Source: Paenibacillus pasadenensis DSM 19293
Lineage (GTDB): Bacteria; Bacillota; Bacilli; Paenibacillales; Paenibacillaceae
Direction: 5' to 3'
Length of the DNA: 64,000 nucleotides
Assembly: GCF_000422485.1 (NCBI RefSeq)
Contig: NZ_KE383860.1
Coordinates: 1-64,000 of the forward strand
Made by a program: the position numbers and the translations under genes. This document shows positions 25,909 through 36,700 of the stretch, piece by piece; positions within the stretch are counted from its first letter, which is position 1, and every line of letters begins with the position of its first letter. Under the pieces are notes generated by a model that searched no databases, was not told the DNA's origin, and saw only the letters and a program-made list of their open reading frames with translations.

Positions 25909-26778
25909 CTAATTGTACAGCGTTCCTGCATTGATGACCGGCGTCGTGCCGCGCTCGGACACGATCGCCACCATCAGATTGTTGATCATCGCCGCCCGCC
26001 GCTCCTCATCGAGCACGACCCCGCGTGCTTCCAGCTGCTTGAGCGCCGACTCTACCATGCCGACCGCTCCGTCTACGATCTTCTGCCGGGCGGAGACGAT
26101 CGCCTCCGCCTGCTGGCGCTGCAGCATCGCGCCGGCGATCTCCGGCGCGTAGGCCAGATGGGACAGCCTCGTCTCCAGCACCTCGACTCCGGCTACCGTC
26201 AGCCGCTCCTGCAGCTCCGCCAGCAGCCGCGAGCTCACCTCGTCCGCATTGCCGCGCAGCGATACGGCGCTCGCGTCCTCATACGTGTCGTAAGGATACT
26301 GCGCCGCCAGATGCCGGATCGCCGTCTCGCTCTGAATTTCCACGAACGTCTCGTAGTCGTCGACCTCGAAGCTGGCCCGGGCCGTATCCGTCACGCGGAA
26401 GACGACGACCGCGGCAATCTCGACCGGGTTGCCGGAGGCGTCGTTCACCTTGAGCTTCTGGCTGTTGAAGTTGCGCACCTTCAGCGAGACCTGGGACTTG
26501 GCGCTGAACGGCATGACGAGCCAAAGGCCGCTGTCGGTCACCGTTCCTTTGTAGCGTCCGAAAAAGGTGATGACCTTCGCCTGGTTCGGCTGCACGATCG
26601 TCAATGCGCTGAACAGGATCAGCGAGGCGAGGAGAAGCAGCGAGCCGAGGACGTAGCCCGCCGCTCCCAGCGCGAATTCATCGCTGGAGATGAAGAGCAG
26701 CACCGCCCCCACAAACGCGGCTGTCCCGAGGAGGAGAGCCCCAAAACCATTCATATGCCATGCCTTGCGTTCTTGCAT
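25909..26778 (-). CDS. SPFH/band 7 domain membrane protein
   Basis: 289 residues from the ATG with AGGGGG seven bases upstream. Two N-terminal membrane segments (about 10-55) are followed by an SPFH domain ([15 protein letters not shown] and G-L-W-L-V-M-P-F) and a helical coiled-coil part ([14 protein letters not shown]). SPFH proteins form large membrane assemblies associated with membrane order or proteolysis. A regulatory link with the downstream RHH protein is likely from co-transcription only. Confidence 0.85.
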   Translation of the reverse strand: MQERKAWHMNGFGALLLGTAAFVGAVLLFISSDEFALGAAGYVLGSLLLLASLILFSALTIVQPNQAKVITFFGRYKGTVTDSGLWLVMPFSAKSQVSLKVRNFNSQKLKVNDASGNPVEIAAVVVFRVTDTARASFEVDDYETFVEIQSETAIRHLAAQYPYDTYEDASAVSLRGNADEVSSRLLAELQERLTVAGVEVLETRLSHLAYAPEIAGAMLQRQQAEAIVSARQKIVDGAVGMVESALKQLEARGVVLDEERRAAMINNLMVAIVSERGTTPVINAGTLYN

Positions 26779-26847
26779 CGTCATTCCCCCTGAATCACTA
26801 TGATGTAATAATGATATCACTTTTTCCTTTTCTATGGAAGCTGAAAC

Positions 26848-26896
26848 GAAAAAAAGGCTGTCTCCGGGTCAATCGCCTTGACCTTCGGAGGCAGCC
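26848..26896 (-). terminator. Terminator of the secreted-protein gene at 27019
   Basis: Minus strand GGCTGCCTCCG and CGGAGACAGCC with an inner GGTCAA/TTGACC stem, then seven or more T. Confidence 0.85.
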
Positions 26897-27018
26897 CCGC
26901 GTCGAAGACGCTGCAGCCCGTATTGAATGGAAGCTTTCATCCTCGTGGCCGGCTGTCATTCAACCCGGCTTGGCGTCAGGAACGGCGCGTGGCGCGTCCA
27001 GCCCCGCCTGCCGACCAC

Positions 27019-27549
27019 TCAAGCGCTCGGAGCAGGCGCTGGCGCCGGCGCCGGAGCGGTCGGCGCGGCGGGCCGCTCCGGAAGCTTCAGCTTGCCTTCG
27101 CGATGGAGCTGCCGCAGCTTCTCTTTGAGCTGCTGCTCGTCCATCCCTTTCGTATCGATGCCTTGGGCGGCGGCGAACGCCTTCAGCCGCTCCAGCTTTT
27201 TCGCGTGAAGCTGCTGCTTGAACAGCGCCCATTTTTCCGGCTGCTTCGTTTTCTGCTCCCGGATTTCCTGAAGCAGCTGCTCGTCGGTTTTGCCTTGCGT
27301 CTTCAGGCCGAAAAAGGCGACCGCCTCGCGGATCATCATCTTCTGATGGGCTTTGCGATAGCGCTGATGGCCGGGCTGCCCTTTTGGATGGCGCAGCTCC
27401 CCGTGCGGAGACTCGATGCGGTCTGGCGCCGCCGCCGGCGCCTTGGACGGCTCCGGCTGGATCGCTGCGGCTGCGGAAGCTGCCGGCGCGGACGCCGTAA
27501 TGGCTGCGGCGAGCAGAAGGGCCGCCGTCTTGCTGAGGAAATGGTTCAT
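27019..27549 (-). CDS. Secreted helical protein with Ala/Pro-rich ends
   Basis: 176 residues. A signal peptide (residues 1 to about 28, cleavage near A-S-A) precedes a basic region and then a helical, lysine- and glutamine-rich core (about 68-150: K-T-Q-G-K-T-D-E-Q-L-L-Q-E and M-D-E-Q-Q-L-K-E-K-L). The C-terminus is an Ala-Pro repeat. No family is recognised. The gene is alone, with its own terminator. Confidence 0.7.
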   Translation of the reverse strand: MNHFLSKTAALLLAAAITASAPAASAAAAIQPEPSKAPAAAPDRIESPHGELRHPKGQPGHQRYRKAHQKMMIREAVAFFGLKTQGKTDEQLLQEIREQKTKQPEKWALFKQQLHAKKLERLKAFAAAQGIDTKGMDEQQLKEKLRQLHREGKLKLPERPAAPTAPAPAPAPAPSA

Positions 27550-27630
27550 TCATCCGTTCCTTCTTTCGGGATGGATTCTGGTTCTTTTTTACCGTGTCCT
27601 GCCGTCAGCTCTTTTATTCCAAAAAGATGC

Positions 27631-27661
27631 AAAAAAAGACCTTTCTCCGTAGAGAAAGGTC
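27631..27661 (-). terminator. Terminator of the gene at 27676
   Basis: Minus strand GACCTTTCTC, short loop, GAGAAAGGTC, then seven T, immediately after the stop codon. Confidence 0.9.
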
Positions 27662-27675
27662 GTTGGACTTCAACG

Positions 27676-28020
27676 TCAGCCTTCAACCGAATGACGGTTC
27701 AACAAGCTTTGGAACTGCTCGTCGTTGAGGTCGCGCTCCAGCACGTCCGCGATCTCGATGTCCTCGCAGTCCGGCTTCGTGAACGACTTGCCTTTCATGT
27801 AATACCCGTTCGACTTGGCGGCGGCGTAGTAGCCGCACAGCTTCTCAGCCGTCTTGACCGCCTGCTCCTCCGAATCGAAGCTCGCCAGGTTGTTGCCGAA
27901 GCTGAGCGGATTTTTGGAGCTTTGAATATTGACCCGATAGGGAGCGACCGCGTCCGACTCTTCGTGTTTGACCAGAATCTCGATGTCAGAGCATGTATTC
28001 CGATATTTGATGGACATCAT
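27676..28020 (-). CDS. Conserved-looking hypothetical cytosolic protein
   Basis: About 114 residues from the ATG pair preceded by AGGCGGTG; an upstream ATG at 28047 has no RBS. The sequence has a balanced soluble composition, strands in the first half, and a C-terminal helix ending D-E-Q-F-Q-S-L-L-N-R. No motif is recognised. The dedicated terminator and good composition support a real gene. Confidence 0.65.
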   Translation of the reverse strand: MMSIKYRNTCSDIEILVKHEESDAVAPYRVNIQSSKNPLSFGNNLASFDSEEQAVKTAEKLCGYYAAAKSNGYYMKGKSFTKPDCEDIEIADVLERDLNDEQFQSLLNRHSVEG

Positions 28021-28129
28021 CAACACCGCCTGTTGGTACCTCAGCATGTGAGGCAGATTCGGCCAGTGCCGTTAGCGCTGCCGTACTAGCTATTAAACCG
28101 CTTGCTTCAGCTGTTAAACAACAGACGCC

Positions 28130-29071
28130 CTACATTTTCTCGCGCCGGTTGTCGCTGCGCAGCAAATCGCCCATCCAGCCCTTGGCGCGCATCCAGACAT
28201 AAACGGCGAGCGTAGAGCCTCCGATGACGCCCAAAGCGATCCAATAGCCGGCCTTCCACTCGAGCTCGGGCATATTCTTGAAGTTCATGCCCCAGATCGC
28301 GCCGATCGCCATCATCGGCGTGCACAGGATCGTGAAGACGGTGAGCGTCTTCATGATCTCGTTGCCGCGATAGTTGGACAGGTTCTCCTCCAGCAGCAGC
28401 AGCGATTCCAGCTCCCGGCTGTATTCGTCCTGGAGCATGATCATGCGCTCGAGCCGGGACTGCAGCGCCTTGTGGATACGGCTCTCCTCCATCTGCTCGG
28501 GAAAAGCCTCCTCCAGCGCGTAGCGGATCTCGCGGATCGGCCGGGTCAGTCCGGACCAGTGCAGCAGCCGGGCGCGGAGCTCGACGATCCGGTGGAACAT
28601 GTAGCCGCCGTTGCGCTCCTGCAGGCTGTCCTCCAGCTCGCGCAGCTTCGCCTCGAACCGGTCCATGCCCTCGAAAAACGGCTCCATGATGCCGGCAAGC
28701 AGGTGGATGAAGCCGTCCAGCGGCGTGTCGGCGTCCTCCGCATGCTCGAAAAACGAGGCGGCTTTTTCGCAGCCTGCGACGATCGCCTCCTCGTCGAAGC
28801 CGATCGTATAGAGCTCCTTGTCCCGAAGCAGAAAATGGAAAAACGAGCTGCTGCTTCCCTCCTCGTCCGCCCGGCCGCTGACAAGCGTGCCGAAGACGGC
28901 ATTGCGCTCGCCCTGCAGCGAGATCGCCGACAAGTAGTTGACCTCCCGGCTCGAGCTGTTTCTCGCCCATCGAGCGAGCACCGGCTGCTCGCCAAGCGCT
29001 TCGGACGCCTGCTCGCAGCTGTCGAACTTCATCCAGCGCCAATGTTGCTCCTCCTGATCCGACCCGCTCAC
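28130..29071 (-). CDS. corA: CorA-family magnesium transporter
   Basis: 313 residues from a GTG preceded by GGGGG; a longer reading frame would run into the terminator upstream. A large cytosolic domain with long helices is followed by two C-terminal membrane helices; the loop signature G-M-N-F follows the first (I-G-A-I-W-G-M-N-F). CorA pentamers carry magnesium or related divalent ions. It lies downstream of the potassium transporter, separated by a terminator, so it has its own promoter. Confidence 0.92.
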   Translation of the reverse strand: MSGSDQEEQHWRWMKFDSCEQASEALGEQPVLARWARNSSSREVNYLSAISLQGERNAVFGTLVSGRADEEGSSSSFFHFLLRDKELYTIGFDEEAIVAGCEKAASFFEHAEDADTPLDGFIHLLAGIMEPFFEGMDRFEAKLRELEDSLQERNGGYMFHRIVELRARLLHWSGLTRPIREIRYALEEAFPEQMEESRIHKALQSRLERMIMLQDEYSRELESLLLLEENLSNYRGNEIMKTLTVFTILCTPMMAIGAIWGMNFKNMPELEWKAGYWIALGVIGGSTLAVYVWMRAKGWMGDLLRSDNRREKM

Positions 29072-29132
29072 GCTGATCCCCCGCTTTCTTCGACTATTCC
29101 CTCTTACCCTGTTCGGCTTGCCTCGCAACCCC

Positions 29133-29171
29133 AAAACGCCTCCGGAGGCGAGCTCCGAGGCGTTTTTGTTT
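29133..29171. terminator. Terminator after ktrB
   Basis: AAAACGCCTC pairs with GAGGCGTTTT around a loop containing a second small GGAG/CTCC stem. T runs occur on both strands. Confidence 0.85.
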
Positions 29172-29189
29172 TTGGATGGCCGAACGAGA

Positions 29190-30527
29190 TCAGCCGATGA
29201 TGATTCTTCCTTCCGGATAACGGAAGCTTTCCTTTTTGGGCTTGGAGCGGAAAGCGAACGCCAGCGTCAGCAGGCCGAGCCGGCCCATGAACATGAGGGC
29301 GATGATGACGCCTTTGCCGGCATCCGTCAGCTCCACCGTCGCTCCGAGGCTGAAGCCGACCGTCCCGAACGCCGATACCGCCTCGAACAGCAGGACGAGG
29401 AACGGCCCGTTCTCGACCGTCGTCAGGATCATCGTCGCGACGACGATGACGATCACCCCCATGAGCGTGACCGTAATGGCCCGGTACAGCTCCCGCGCCC
29501 CGATCCGATGGCGGAAGATGACCGCGTCCTCCCGGCCGCGGATGATCGCGACGATGCCGGCGAGCAGCACGACGAACGTCGTGATCTTGATGCCCCCGCC
29601 GGTCGAGCCCGGGGCGGCGCCGATGAACATGAGAATGACCATCATGAGCTGCGTCGCTTGGCGCAGATCGGCGATCGGCACCGTGTTGAGCCCCGCGGAG
29701 CGCAGGCTGAACGACTGGAACGCCGACGCCCACAGCTTGCCGTCGAGGCCGAGCGGCCCGAACGTCCGCGGATTCGTATACTCGAAGATGAAGAACAGCA
29801 CGGCTCCGCCGACCGTCAGCACGGCCGTCGCCCACAGCACCACCTTCGTATGGAGCGATACCTTGCGCTTCTCCGGCCAGCGGATCAGGTCGGCCATGAC
29901 GATGAAGCCGATGCTGCCGAAAAAGATCAGCGTCATGGAAATCAGATTGACTGCCGGATCGTCGACGAACTGGCTCCATCCGCCCAGCAGCTCGAAGCCG
30001 GCATTGTTGAAGATGGACACGGAATGGAAGATGCCGTTGTAGACCGCCTCGCCGAAGCTCATCCGATCCATCCAGACCCAGGCAAGCATGATCGCGCCGA
30101 GCCCCTCGATCGCGGCGGAGAACAGGAAGATGCGGATGACGAGCTGCACGATGCCGCTCATCTCATGCTGGTTGAGCGATTCCTTGAGCACGAGCCTGTC
30201 CTTCAGCGAGATCTTGCGGCCGAGAGCGAGCGCGAACCAGGTCGCCGCGGTCATGAAGCCGATGCCGCCGAGCTGGAACAGCACGAGCAGCACGATCTGG
30301 CCGAAGCGGGAGTAGACCGCGCCCGTATCGAGGATCGTGAGGCCGGTGACGCAGGTCGCCGAGGTCGCCGTGAACAGCGCGTCCAGCAGCTTGATCCGCT
30401 CGCCGTCGGCCGAGGCGGCCGGCAGGCTGAGCAGCGCCGTTCCGATCAGGATAAGCAGCACGAAGCCGGTTGTCAGCACCCGGGGAGGGGACGAGTAGGC
30501 TTTTTTGAGAATGCGAATGAACAGCAC
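29190..30527 (-). CDS. KtrB/TrkH-type potassium uptake membrane subunit
   Basis: 445 residues with four repeats of the M1-P-M2 channel unit. Selectivity-filter glycines are seen in S-A-T-C-V-T-G-L-T, N-A-G-F-E, S-A-G-L-N-T and F-G-T-V-G-F-S. The intramembrane-loop region G-A-A-P-G-S-T-G-G-G is present. KtrB-type proteins couple potassium and sodium entry and need a cytosolic RCK subunit (KtrA or KtrC); none is encoded nearby. It may be KtrB or KtrD; the sequence alone does not decide. Confidence 0.9.
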   Translation of the reverse strand: MLFIRILKKAYSSPPRVLTTGFVLLILIGTALLSLPAASADGERIKLLDALFTATSATCVTGLTILDTGAVYSRFGQIVLLVLFQLGGIGFMTAATWFALALGRKISLKDRLVLKESLNQHEMSGIVQLVIRIFLFSAAIEGLGAIMLAWVWMDRMSFGEAVYNGIFHSVSIFNNAGFELLGGWSQFVDDPAVNLISMTLIFFGSIGFIVMADLIRWPEKRKVSLHTKVVLWATAVLTVGGAVLFFIFEYTNPRTFGPLGLDGKLWASAFQSFSLRSAGLNTVPIADLRQATQLMMVILMFIGAAPGSTGGGIKITTFVVLLAGIVAIIRGREDAVIFRHRIGARELYRAITVTLMGVIVIVVATMILTTVENGPFLVLLFEAVSAFGTVGFSLGATVELTDAGKGVIIALMFMGRLGLLTLAFAFRSKPKKESFRYPEGRIIIG

Positions 30528-30598
30528 CGGATGAAGCTCCTCTCTAATGGTTCCGAAAGCGGCGGATGCGCTTGTCCTCCCTACTATAGCCGAAGCGC

Positions 30599-30632
30599 AA
30601 AAGGCAGTCCACTAATGCGTGGACTGCCTTTT
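30599..30632 (-). terminator. Terminator overlapping the 3' end of the hybrid kinase gene
   Basis: AAAAGGCAGTCCAC and its perfect 14-bp complement around a six-base loop. One arm is coding sequence for the last residues of the kinase, and the TAG stop sits at the loop edge. Confidence 0.85.
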
Positions 30633-32864
30633 GGCGGCGGACTCGCCGAGCAGGTAACGGTTGATCGTCGTCTCCAGAAGATCCGGACGGATCGGCTTGC
30701 TGATGTAGTCCGTCATGCCGGCCTCCAGGCATTTCTGCCTGTCGCCGGGCAGCACGTTGGCCGTCATCGCGATGATCGTCGGGTGGGCCGAGCCGGACTG
30801 CCCGACGATCCGCCGCGTCGCCTCGAGTCCGTCCATGATCGGCATCTTCATGTCCATGAAGATGAGGTCATAGGAGCGGGCGAGCGCCATGTCGACGGCG
30901 AGCTCGCCGTTCTCCGCCACATCCGCCTCGACGCCGAAGCGGTCGAGCAGCTTGAGGATGAGCTTCTGGTTCACCTCGTTGTCCTCGGCGACCAGCACGC
31001 GAGGCGCTTCCTGCCTGCGGATGCGCGCCAGCCGCTCGGGCGGTGTCGGCGCGAAGGGCAGCACTCCGCCGCTGAGCGAGCGGTCCGGCAGCAGCGTCTC
31101 CATCTCCGGCAGGGCGGCGGCGCCGATCTCCGCGAAGGTGTCGCTCAGCATCGCCGAAAACGAGAACGGCTGGGAGGCTTCCCAGCGGGGAAAAGGCTCG
31201 GCTCCAGGCTCGAGCCTCGCCGGCGAGGGCAGCTCCGTCAGCCCGGAGCCCGGATTCTCCTCGAGCCGCTCCAGACGGACGGTGAAGGTGAACACCGCGC
31301 CGCAGGGCTCGTTGGGAGCGCAGGCGATCGAGCCGTCCATCAGCTCCACCAGGTTTTTGCAGATGGCGAGGCCGAGGCCTGTGCCGCCGTACTTGCGGGT
31401 CATCGACGAATCGAGCTGGGAGAACGGCTGGAACAGCTCCGCCAGCTTTTCCGCCGGAATGCCCACTCCCGTATCCCGCACCTGGAACTCGACCGTCAAG
31501 TCCCGGATCGACCCCGCGAACGGCTCGGAGCCCGGCCGCGCGGCGACCTCGATCCGGCCTTCCGGCGTGAACTTGACCGCGTTGCTGACCAGATTCATGA
31601 GAATCTGGCGCAGCTTGGTCACGTCCCCGTAGACGTATTCCGGCAAGCTCTCGTCGACGGTGCAGAGCAGCTCGAGGCTGTTCTCCCGCGCCTTGCCGAT
31701 GAACAGGTCCAGCGATTCGTCGAGGCAGCTCTTGAGGCTGAACGGAATCCGCTCCAGCTCCAGCTTGCCGGCCTCGATCTTCGCATAGTCGAGGATGTCG
31801 TTGATGACGCCGAGCAGGGAGTCTCCGCTCTTGAGGATGATTTCGGTGAAGTCGCGCTGCTCTTCGTCCAGGTCGGTTTCCGTCAGCAGATTGGTCATGC
31901 CGAGAATGCCGTTCATCGGCGTGCGGATCTCATGGCTGACCATCGCCAGGAAGTCGGTCTTGGCGCGGTCGGCGATCTCCGCCGCCTCCTTGGCGGCGAG
32001 CAGCTCGCGCTCGGTCTTCTTGCGCTCGGTGATGTCGCTGACCGTGCAGGCATAGATGAGCTCGTCGTCGACATGCGTGCTGCCGAGCTTGATCTCGGCA
32101 TGGAAGCGGCTGCCGTCCTTGCGCTGCGGCATCACCTCGATCAGCCGCCCGGAGGTGAGGCCCTCGGCCGTCTGCTCCGTCATGCCCTCAAGCTGCTTGA
32201 GGCACAGCTCGGGCACGAGCTCATGGATATGCCTGCCGATGACCTCTCGCTCCGAATAGCTGAACATCGGCAGGATCGACGGGTTGACGGTCAGAATGAT
32301 GCCGCCTCCGTCGAACGTGATCATCGTGTCCATCGACGTGCTGCTGATGACGCTTTTGATCGCCTCCGCCTTGGTCAGCTGATACGCCGTGCGCATCAGC
32401 TCCTTGTTCATCCGCTCGAGCTCCTGCGTCTGCTGCTGGAGCAGGATCTTCTGCTGCTGGAGCTTCTTGTTGCTGACGTACATGCCGACGAAGCCTTCGA
32501 TCTTCGAGCGGAAAATCTGCGGCACGAACGGCTTGAGCATGTAGTCGATGGCTCCGACGGCATAGCCGGTGAACAAATGCTGCGACTCCTTGCTCGTCGC
32601 GGAGACGAAGATGATCGGAATCTCCTTCGTCTTCTCCCTCGACTTGATCATGCGCGCCGTCTCAAAGCCGTCCATGCCGGGCATCTGGACGTCCATCACG
32701 ATGACCGCGAAGTCGTCCTTGAGCAGCGCGCGCAGCGCCTCCTCTCCCGACAGGCACTTCACGAGATTGTAGTCGAGATCGGCCAATACCGCTTCGATCG
32801 CAAGCAGGTTCTCCGGATAGTCGTCGACAAGCAGAATATTGATCGGTCCGTCGTAAGAGATCAT
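30612..32864 (-). CDS. Hybrid histidine kinase: REC-coiled coil-PAS-HisKA-HATPase-REC
   Basis: 750 residues, no membrane segment. An N-terminal receiver (Asp58 in [11 protein letters not shown]), a Gln-rich coiled coil (about 130-165), a PAS domain (about 170-285), a HisKA with H-box His311 (S-H-E-I-R-T-P), the HATPase with N box and G boxes (D-T-G-V-G-I-P and G-G-T-G-L-G-L-A), and a C-terminal receiver ([11 protein letters not shown]) near residue 670. It is the third gene of an operon with a triple-receiver kinase and a CheR-type methyltransferase; the receivers would exchange phosphoryl groups with the first kinase. Output unknown. Confidence 0.9.
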   Translation of the reverse strand: MISYDGPINILLVDDYPENLLAIEAVLADLDYNLVKCLSGEEALRALLKDDFAVIVMDVQMPGMDGFETARMIKSREKTKEIPIIFVSATSKESQHLFTGYAVGAIDYMLKPFVPQIFRSKIEGFVGMYVSNKKLQQQKILLQQQTQELERMNKELMRTAYQLTKAEAIKSVISSTSMDTMITFDGGGIILTVNPSILPMFSYSEREVIGRHIHELVPELCLKQLEGMTEQTAEGLTSGRLIEVMPQRKDGSRFHAEIKLGSTHVDDELIYACTVSDITERKKTERELLAAKEAAEIADRAKTDFLAMVSHEIRTPMNGILGMTNLLTETDLDEEQRDFTEIILKSGDSLLGVINDILDYAKIEAGKLELERIPFSLKSCLDESLDLFIGKARENSLELLCTVDESLPEYVYGDVTKLRQILMNLVSNAVKFTPEGRIEVAARPGSEPFAGSIRDLTVEFQVRDTGVGIPAEKLAELFQPFSQLDSSMTRKYGGTGLGLAICKNLVELMDGSIACAPNEPCGAVFTFTVRLERLEENPGSGLTELPSPARLEPGAEPFPRWEASQPFSFSAMLSDTFAEIGAAALPEMETLLPDRSLSGGVLPFAPTPPERLARIRRQEAPRVLVAEDNEVNQKLILKLLDRFGVEADVAENGELAVDMALARSYDLIFMDMKMPIMDGLEATRRIVGQSGSAHPTIIAMTANVLPGDRQKCLEAGMTDYISKPIRPDLLETTINRYLLGESAAKRQSTH

Positions 32865-32890
32865 GGTTCCCCCCCTCTCTGAACGTGCGG

Positions 32891-33664
32891 CTACTTGATC
32901 TTGCGATAGATGCGGTTCACGAGGTCCAGCTCGTCGAACTTGTCGGCATGCCGCGTGAAGTTGATCGACTCCTTCGTGCCGAGCAGCAGCACGCCGAACA
33001 TGCTGAGGCTGTCGTACAGCAGCCCGTGCACATGATTTTGCAGCTCCTTGTTGAAGTAGATCATCACGTTGCGGCAGAGGATGACGTGGAACTCGTTGAA
33101 CGAACCGTCCGTTACCAGATTATGCTGGGCGAAGACGATATTTTTCTTCAGGAAGCTTTGGAAAATGACGGACTCGTACCGGGCCATGTAATAGTCCGAG
33201 AACGATTCCTTGCCGCCGCCGTCCTGATAGTTGCGCGTATATTGCTGCATCCGCTCGATCGGGAAGACGCCCTGGCGGGCGACGTCGAGCACGGTGGCGC
33301 TCATGTCCGTTGCATAGATGCGGGTTTTCTCGAGCAGTCCTTCCTCGTGGAGCAGGATCGCCATGGAATAGACTTCTTCGCCTGTCGAGCAGCCGGCATG
33401 CCAGATGCGGATGAACGGATAGGTTTTGAGCAGCGGCACGACATTTTCGCGGAACGAGCGGAACACTTCCGGATCCCGGAACATCTCCGTGACATGGATC
33501 GTCAGATCGGACAGCAGCCTTTCCATGCAGCTGCGGTCATGGACCATCTTGTCGGTCAGGGAGGTCACCGTCGCCAGCCTCTCGGCATGGACGCGATGCC
33601 AGATCCTGCGCCGGATCGAGGCATAGGCATAATTGCGGAAATCGTACCCGTACAGCCGGTACAT
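32891..33664 (-). CDS. CheR-type methyltransferase
   Basis: 257 residues from the first ATG. SAM-binding motif I is W-H-A-G-C-S-T-G-E-E-V-Y-S, followed by I-Y-A-T-D-M-S and the C-R-N-V-M-I-Y-F motif typical of CheR. However, the conserved leading helix (E-I-E-L-L-L-E-A before M-Y-R-L-Y-G-Y-D-F) is encoded upstream in the same frame back to 33750 with no ATG, GTG or TTG, so the true start may be non-canonical (an ATA at 33739 follows GAGGGTG at proper distance). CheR proteins methylate glutamates of chemoreceptors; with no receptor here, it probably acts on the neighbouring kinase system. It follows the kinase gene directly. Confidence 0.85.
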   Translation of the reverse strand: MYRLYGYDFRNYAYASIRRRIWHRVHAERLATVTSLTDKMVHDRSCMERLLSDLTIHVTEMFRDPEVFRSFRENVVPLLKTYPFIRIWHAGCSTGEEVYSMAILLHEEGLLEKTRIYATDMSATVLDVARQGVFPIERMQQYTRNYQDGGGKESFSDYYMARYESVIFQSFLKKNIVFAQHNLVTDGSFNEFHVILCRNVMIYFNKELQNHVHGLLYDSLSMFGVLLLGTKESINFTRHADKFDELDLVNRIYRKIK

Positions 33665-33731
33665 CGCCTCCAGCAGCAGCTCGATCTCGACTTGTTCCCT
33701 CTCGTCCGCCTCGCTTGGACGAAGCTTGCTG

Positions 33732-36700
33732 TTATTTATACAACCACACCCTCATTAATGAAAGCAGCTGGTCGACATTCACCGGCTTGGCGATGTAGTC
33801 GCTGGCCCCTGCCTCAATGCATTTGTCCCGATCGCCCTTCATCGCCTTGGCGGTGACGGCGATGATCGGCAGCTTGTCGAAGCGGCTGTCCGCCCGCAGC
33901 AGCCTCATCGCCTCGTAGCCGTCCATTTCCGGCATCATGATATCCATCAGCACCAGATCGAGATCCGGGTTCTTCTCGATCTGCTCGATCGCCTCGCGGC
34001 CGTTCTCGGCATAGATGATGTTCATCTTGTAGCCTTCGAGCACGTTGGAGAGCGCGAACACGTTGCGGATGTCGTCGTCGACGATCAGCACGTTGCGGTC
34101 TTCGAAAATCGTCTCGACGCTGTGCAGCTTGCGCAGCACGCTTCGCTTGTCTTCCGGCAGATCGGCCTCGACGCGGTGCAGGAACAGCGTCGTCTCGTCG
34201 AGCAGGCGCTCCGGAGACTTCACGTCCTTGACGATGATCGTCTCGGCATATTTCTTGAGCATCATCTCTTCGCGCTTGTCGAGCTCCCGGCCCGTGTAGA
34301 TGATGATCGGCAGATCGTGGAGCTCCTCGTTGCGCCGGATCTGGTCCAGCAGCTCGAAGCCGCTGATGTCCGGCAGCCCGAGGTCGAGCACCATGCAGTC
34401 GTAGCGATGCTCGGTCAGCTCGCGGAGCGCTTCCTTGCCCGAGGAGACGCCGGTGATGACGAGGTCGTCGTGGCCGATCAGCTCCTCGATCGCGAGCCGC
34501 TGCGCCTGATCGTCCTCGACGATGAGCAGCCGCTTCAGGTTGCGCTCCAGGAACAGTCCGATCTGCGTGAACAGATTGTCGAGATGCTCCTTGGTGACCG
34601 GCTTTTTGAGATAGGCGATCGCGCCGAGCGACAGCCCCTGCTGCACCTCGTCGATGACCGAGATGAGATGCACCGGGATATGCCGCGTATCGGCATCGTT
34701 CTTGAGATGATGGAGGACCGACCAGCCGTCCATGACCGGCATCTGGATATCGAGCAGGATCGCGTCCGGAACATACGTCCTCGCCAGCGACAAGCCCTTG
34801 TCTCCCTGTCCGGCCGTAATCGCCTTGAAGCCGCGCGAGCGGGCGATGTCGACGAGCACCTTGGCGAAAGCCACATCGTCCTCGACGATGAGCACGACCT
34901 TGTCGCCCTCCTGCAGGTTTTCCAGATCGTCTTCGACCTCCTGCAGCACGCGGACCGGCTCGTCGGCCTGACGGCGCGGCGCCGGCATTGCCGGCCTGCC
35001 CGGCGACAGGGCGGCGGCCGCTTCGCTCATGCCCCCGAAGCTTGCTCCCGCATCGAACTCGGCTGGTTCCGTCAGGCTTTTGACGATATGGAACTCCGGC
35101 AAGGTGAGGACAAAGGAGCTGCCTTCTCCCGGCTTGCTCGTCAGCCTCACGTCGCCGCCGAGCAGCTTGGCGAGATCGCGGCTGATCGCGAGGCCGAGGC
35201 CCGTGCCGCCGTACTTGCGGCTCGTCGTGCCGTCGACCTGCTGGAACGCCTCGAAAATGATCGCTTGCTTGTCTTCCGGAATGCCGATGCCGGTATCGCG
35301 CACCTCGAAGGAGATCCATTCGCCCTCGGCCTGCTCCGGAAGCTCCGGCCCGGATGCCTTGCGGATATGCAGGGCGACCGAGCCCTGGCTCGTGAACTTG
35401 AACGCGTTGGAGAGCAGATTGCGAAGGATCTGCTTGACCCGATGGCTGTCGGTGAACAGCTCGGTCGGCACGTCCTCGTCGATTTTCGTCTCGAACACGA
35501 GATCCTTCTGCGCGCTCAGCGGCTGGAAGCTGCGCAGCGCATACTGCTCCAGGTCGCGGATCGGCACATGCTCGGTGACGACGTCCATCTTGCCCGCGCC
35601 GATCTTGGACAGGTCGAGAATCTCGTCGATCAGCTTCAGCAGATCCGAGCCGGAGCCGTGGATCGTCGTCGCGAATTCGATCTGCTTCTTCGTCAGGTTG
35701 CCTTCCTTGTTGTCCGACAGCATCTGCGACAGGATCAGCAGGCTGTTGAGCGGAGTCCGAAGCTCATGCGACATGTTGGCCAGGAATTCCGACTTGTACT
35801 TGGACGCGAGGCCGAGCTGCACGGTCTGCTTTTCGAGCGCGTCGCGCGTCTGCTCGATCTGCTGGCTGCGCTTCTGCGTCTCCTTCATCTGAAGCTCCAG
35901 CATATGCGTCTTCTGGAGAAGCTCCTCGTTCGTCTGCTCGAGCTCCTCCTGCTGCGACTGCAGCTTCTCCTCGGAAGACTTGAGCGCTCTCGTCTGCTCC
36001 TCGAGCCGTTCGTTGGAGCTGCGCAGCTCCTCCTGCTGGCTGATGAGCTCCTCCGACTGCGACTGCAGCTCCTCGCTCATCGTCTGCGACTCGCGCAGCA
36101 GCTCCTCGATGCGGATGCGCCCGAACAGATTGTGCAGCACCATGCCGACCGATTCGCCGATCTGCTTCAGCAGATCCAGATGGATCGAGGTGAACGTCTG
36201 CAGCGTGCCGAGCTCGATGACGCCGATGACCTTGTTCTGATAATGAAGCGGCAGAATATGCAGCTCGCGCACGGCCGACTCGCCGATGCCGGAGGACACC
36301 TTGAGGTAATCGCTCGGCACCTCGGTCAGATGCACGGCCCGGCCGTCGGCGGCCGCCTGGCCCGTCAAGCCCTCGTTCAGACGGATGACCGAACGCATCC
36401 GGCCGCCCTCCATGCCGGCATAGCTGCCGCGCAGCGTCAGCGTCTGGGCGTCTCCCATATGGTCGCGCACATAGAACGCCGCATATGTCGCTCCGGTCAG
36501 CGGCGCGATCAGCTCCGCCAGCTTGCCCGACAGGCGGTCCAGGTCGGTGATGCCCTGCGCCTCCACGGTGACGTTGGCCAGATTCGTCTTGAGCCAGGTC
36601 TGCTCCTGCATATTCTGGTTGTAGATTCTCTCCGCCTCGGTCTTTTCATCCAGATCGTCGGCGAGCGCGATGAAGGCGTCCGTCACTTCCTTGAACTCGC

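Noticed and set aside
29118-32882. A 1254-codon open frame on the plus strand
   Set aside because: It lies antisense to the real ktrB and hybrid kinase genes, has the low-complexity Arg/Glu/Gln composition of a reverse frame of GC-rich genes, and lacks recognisable domains.
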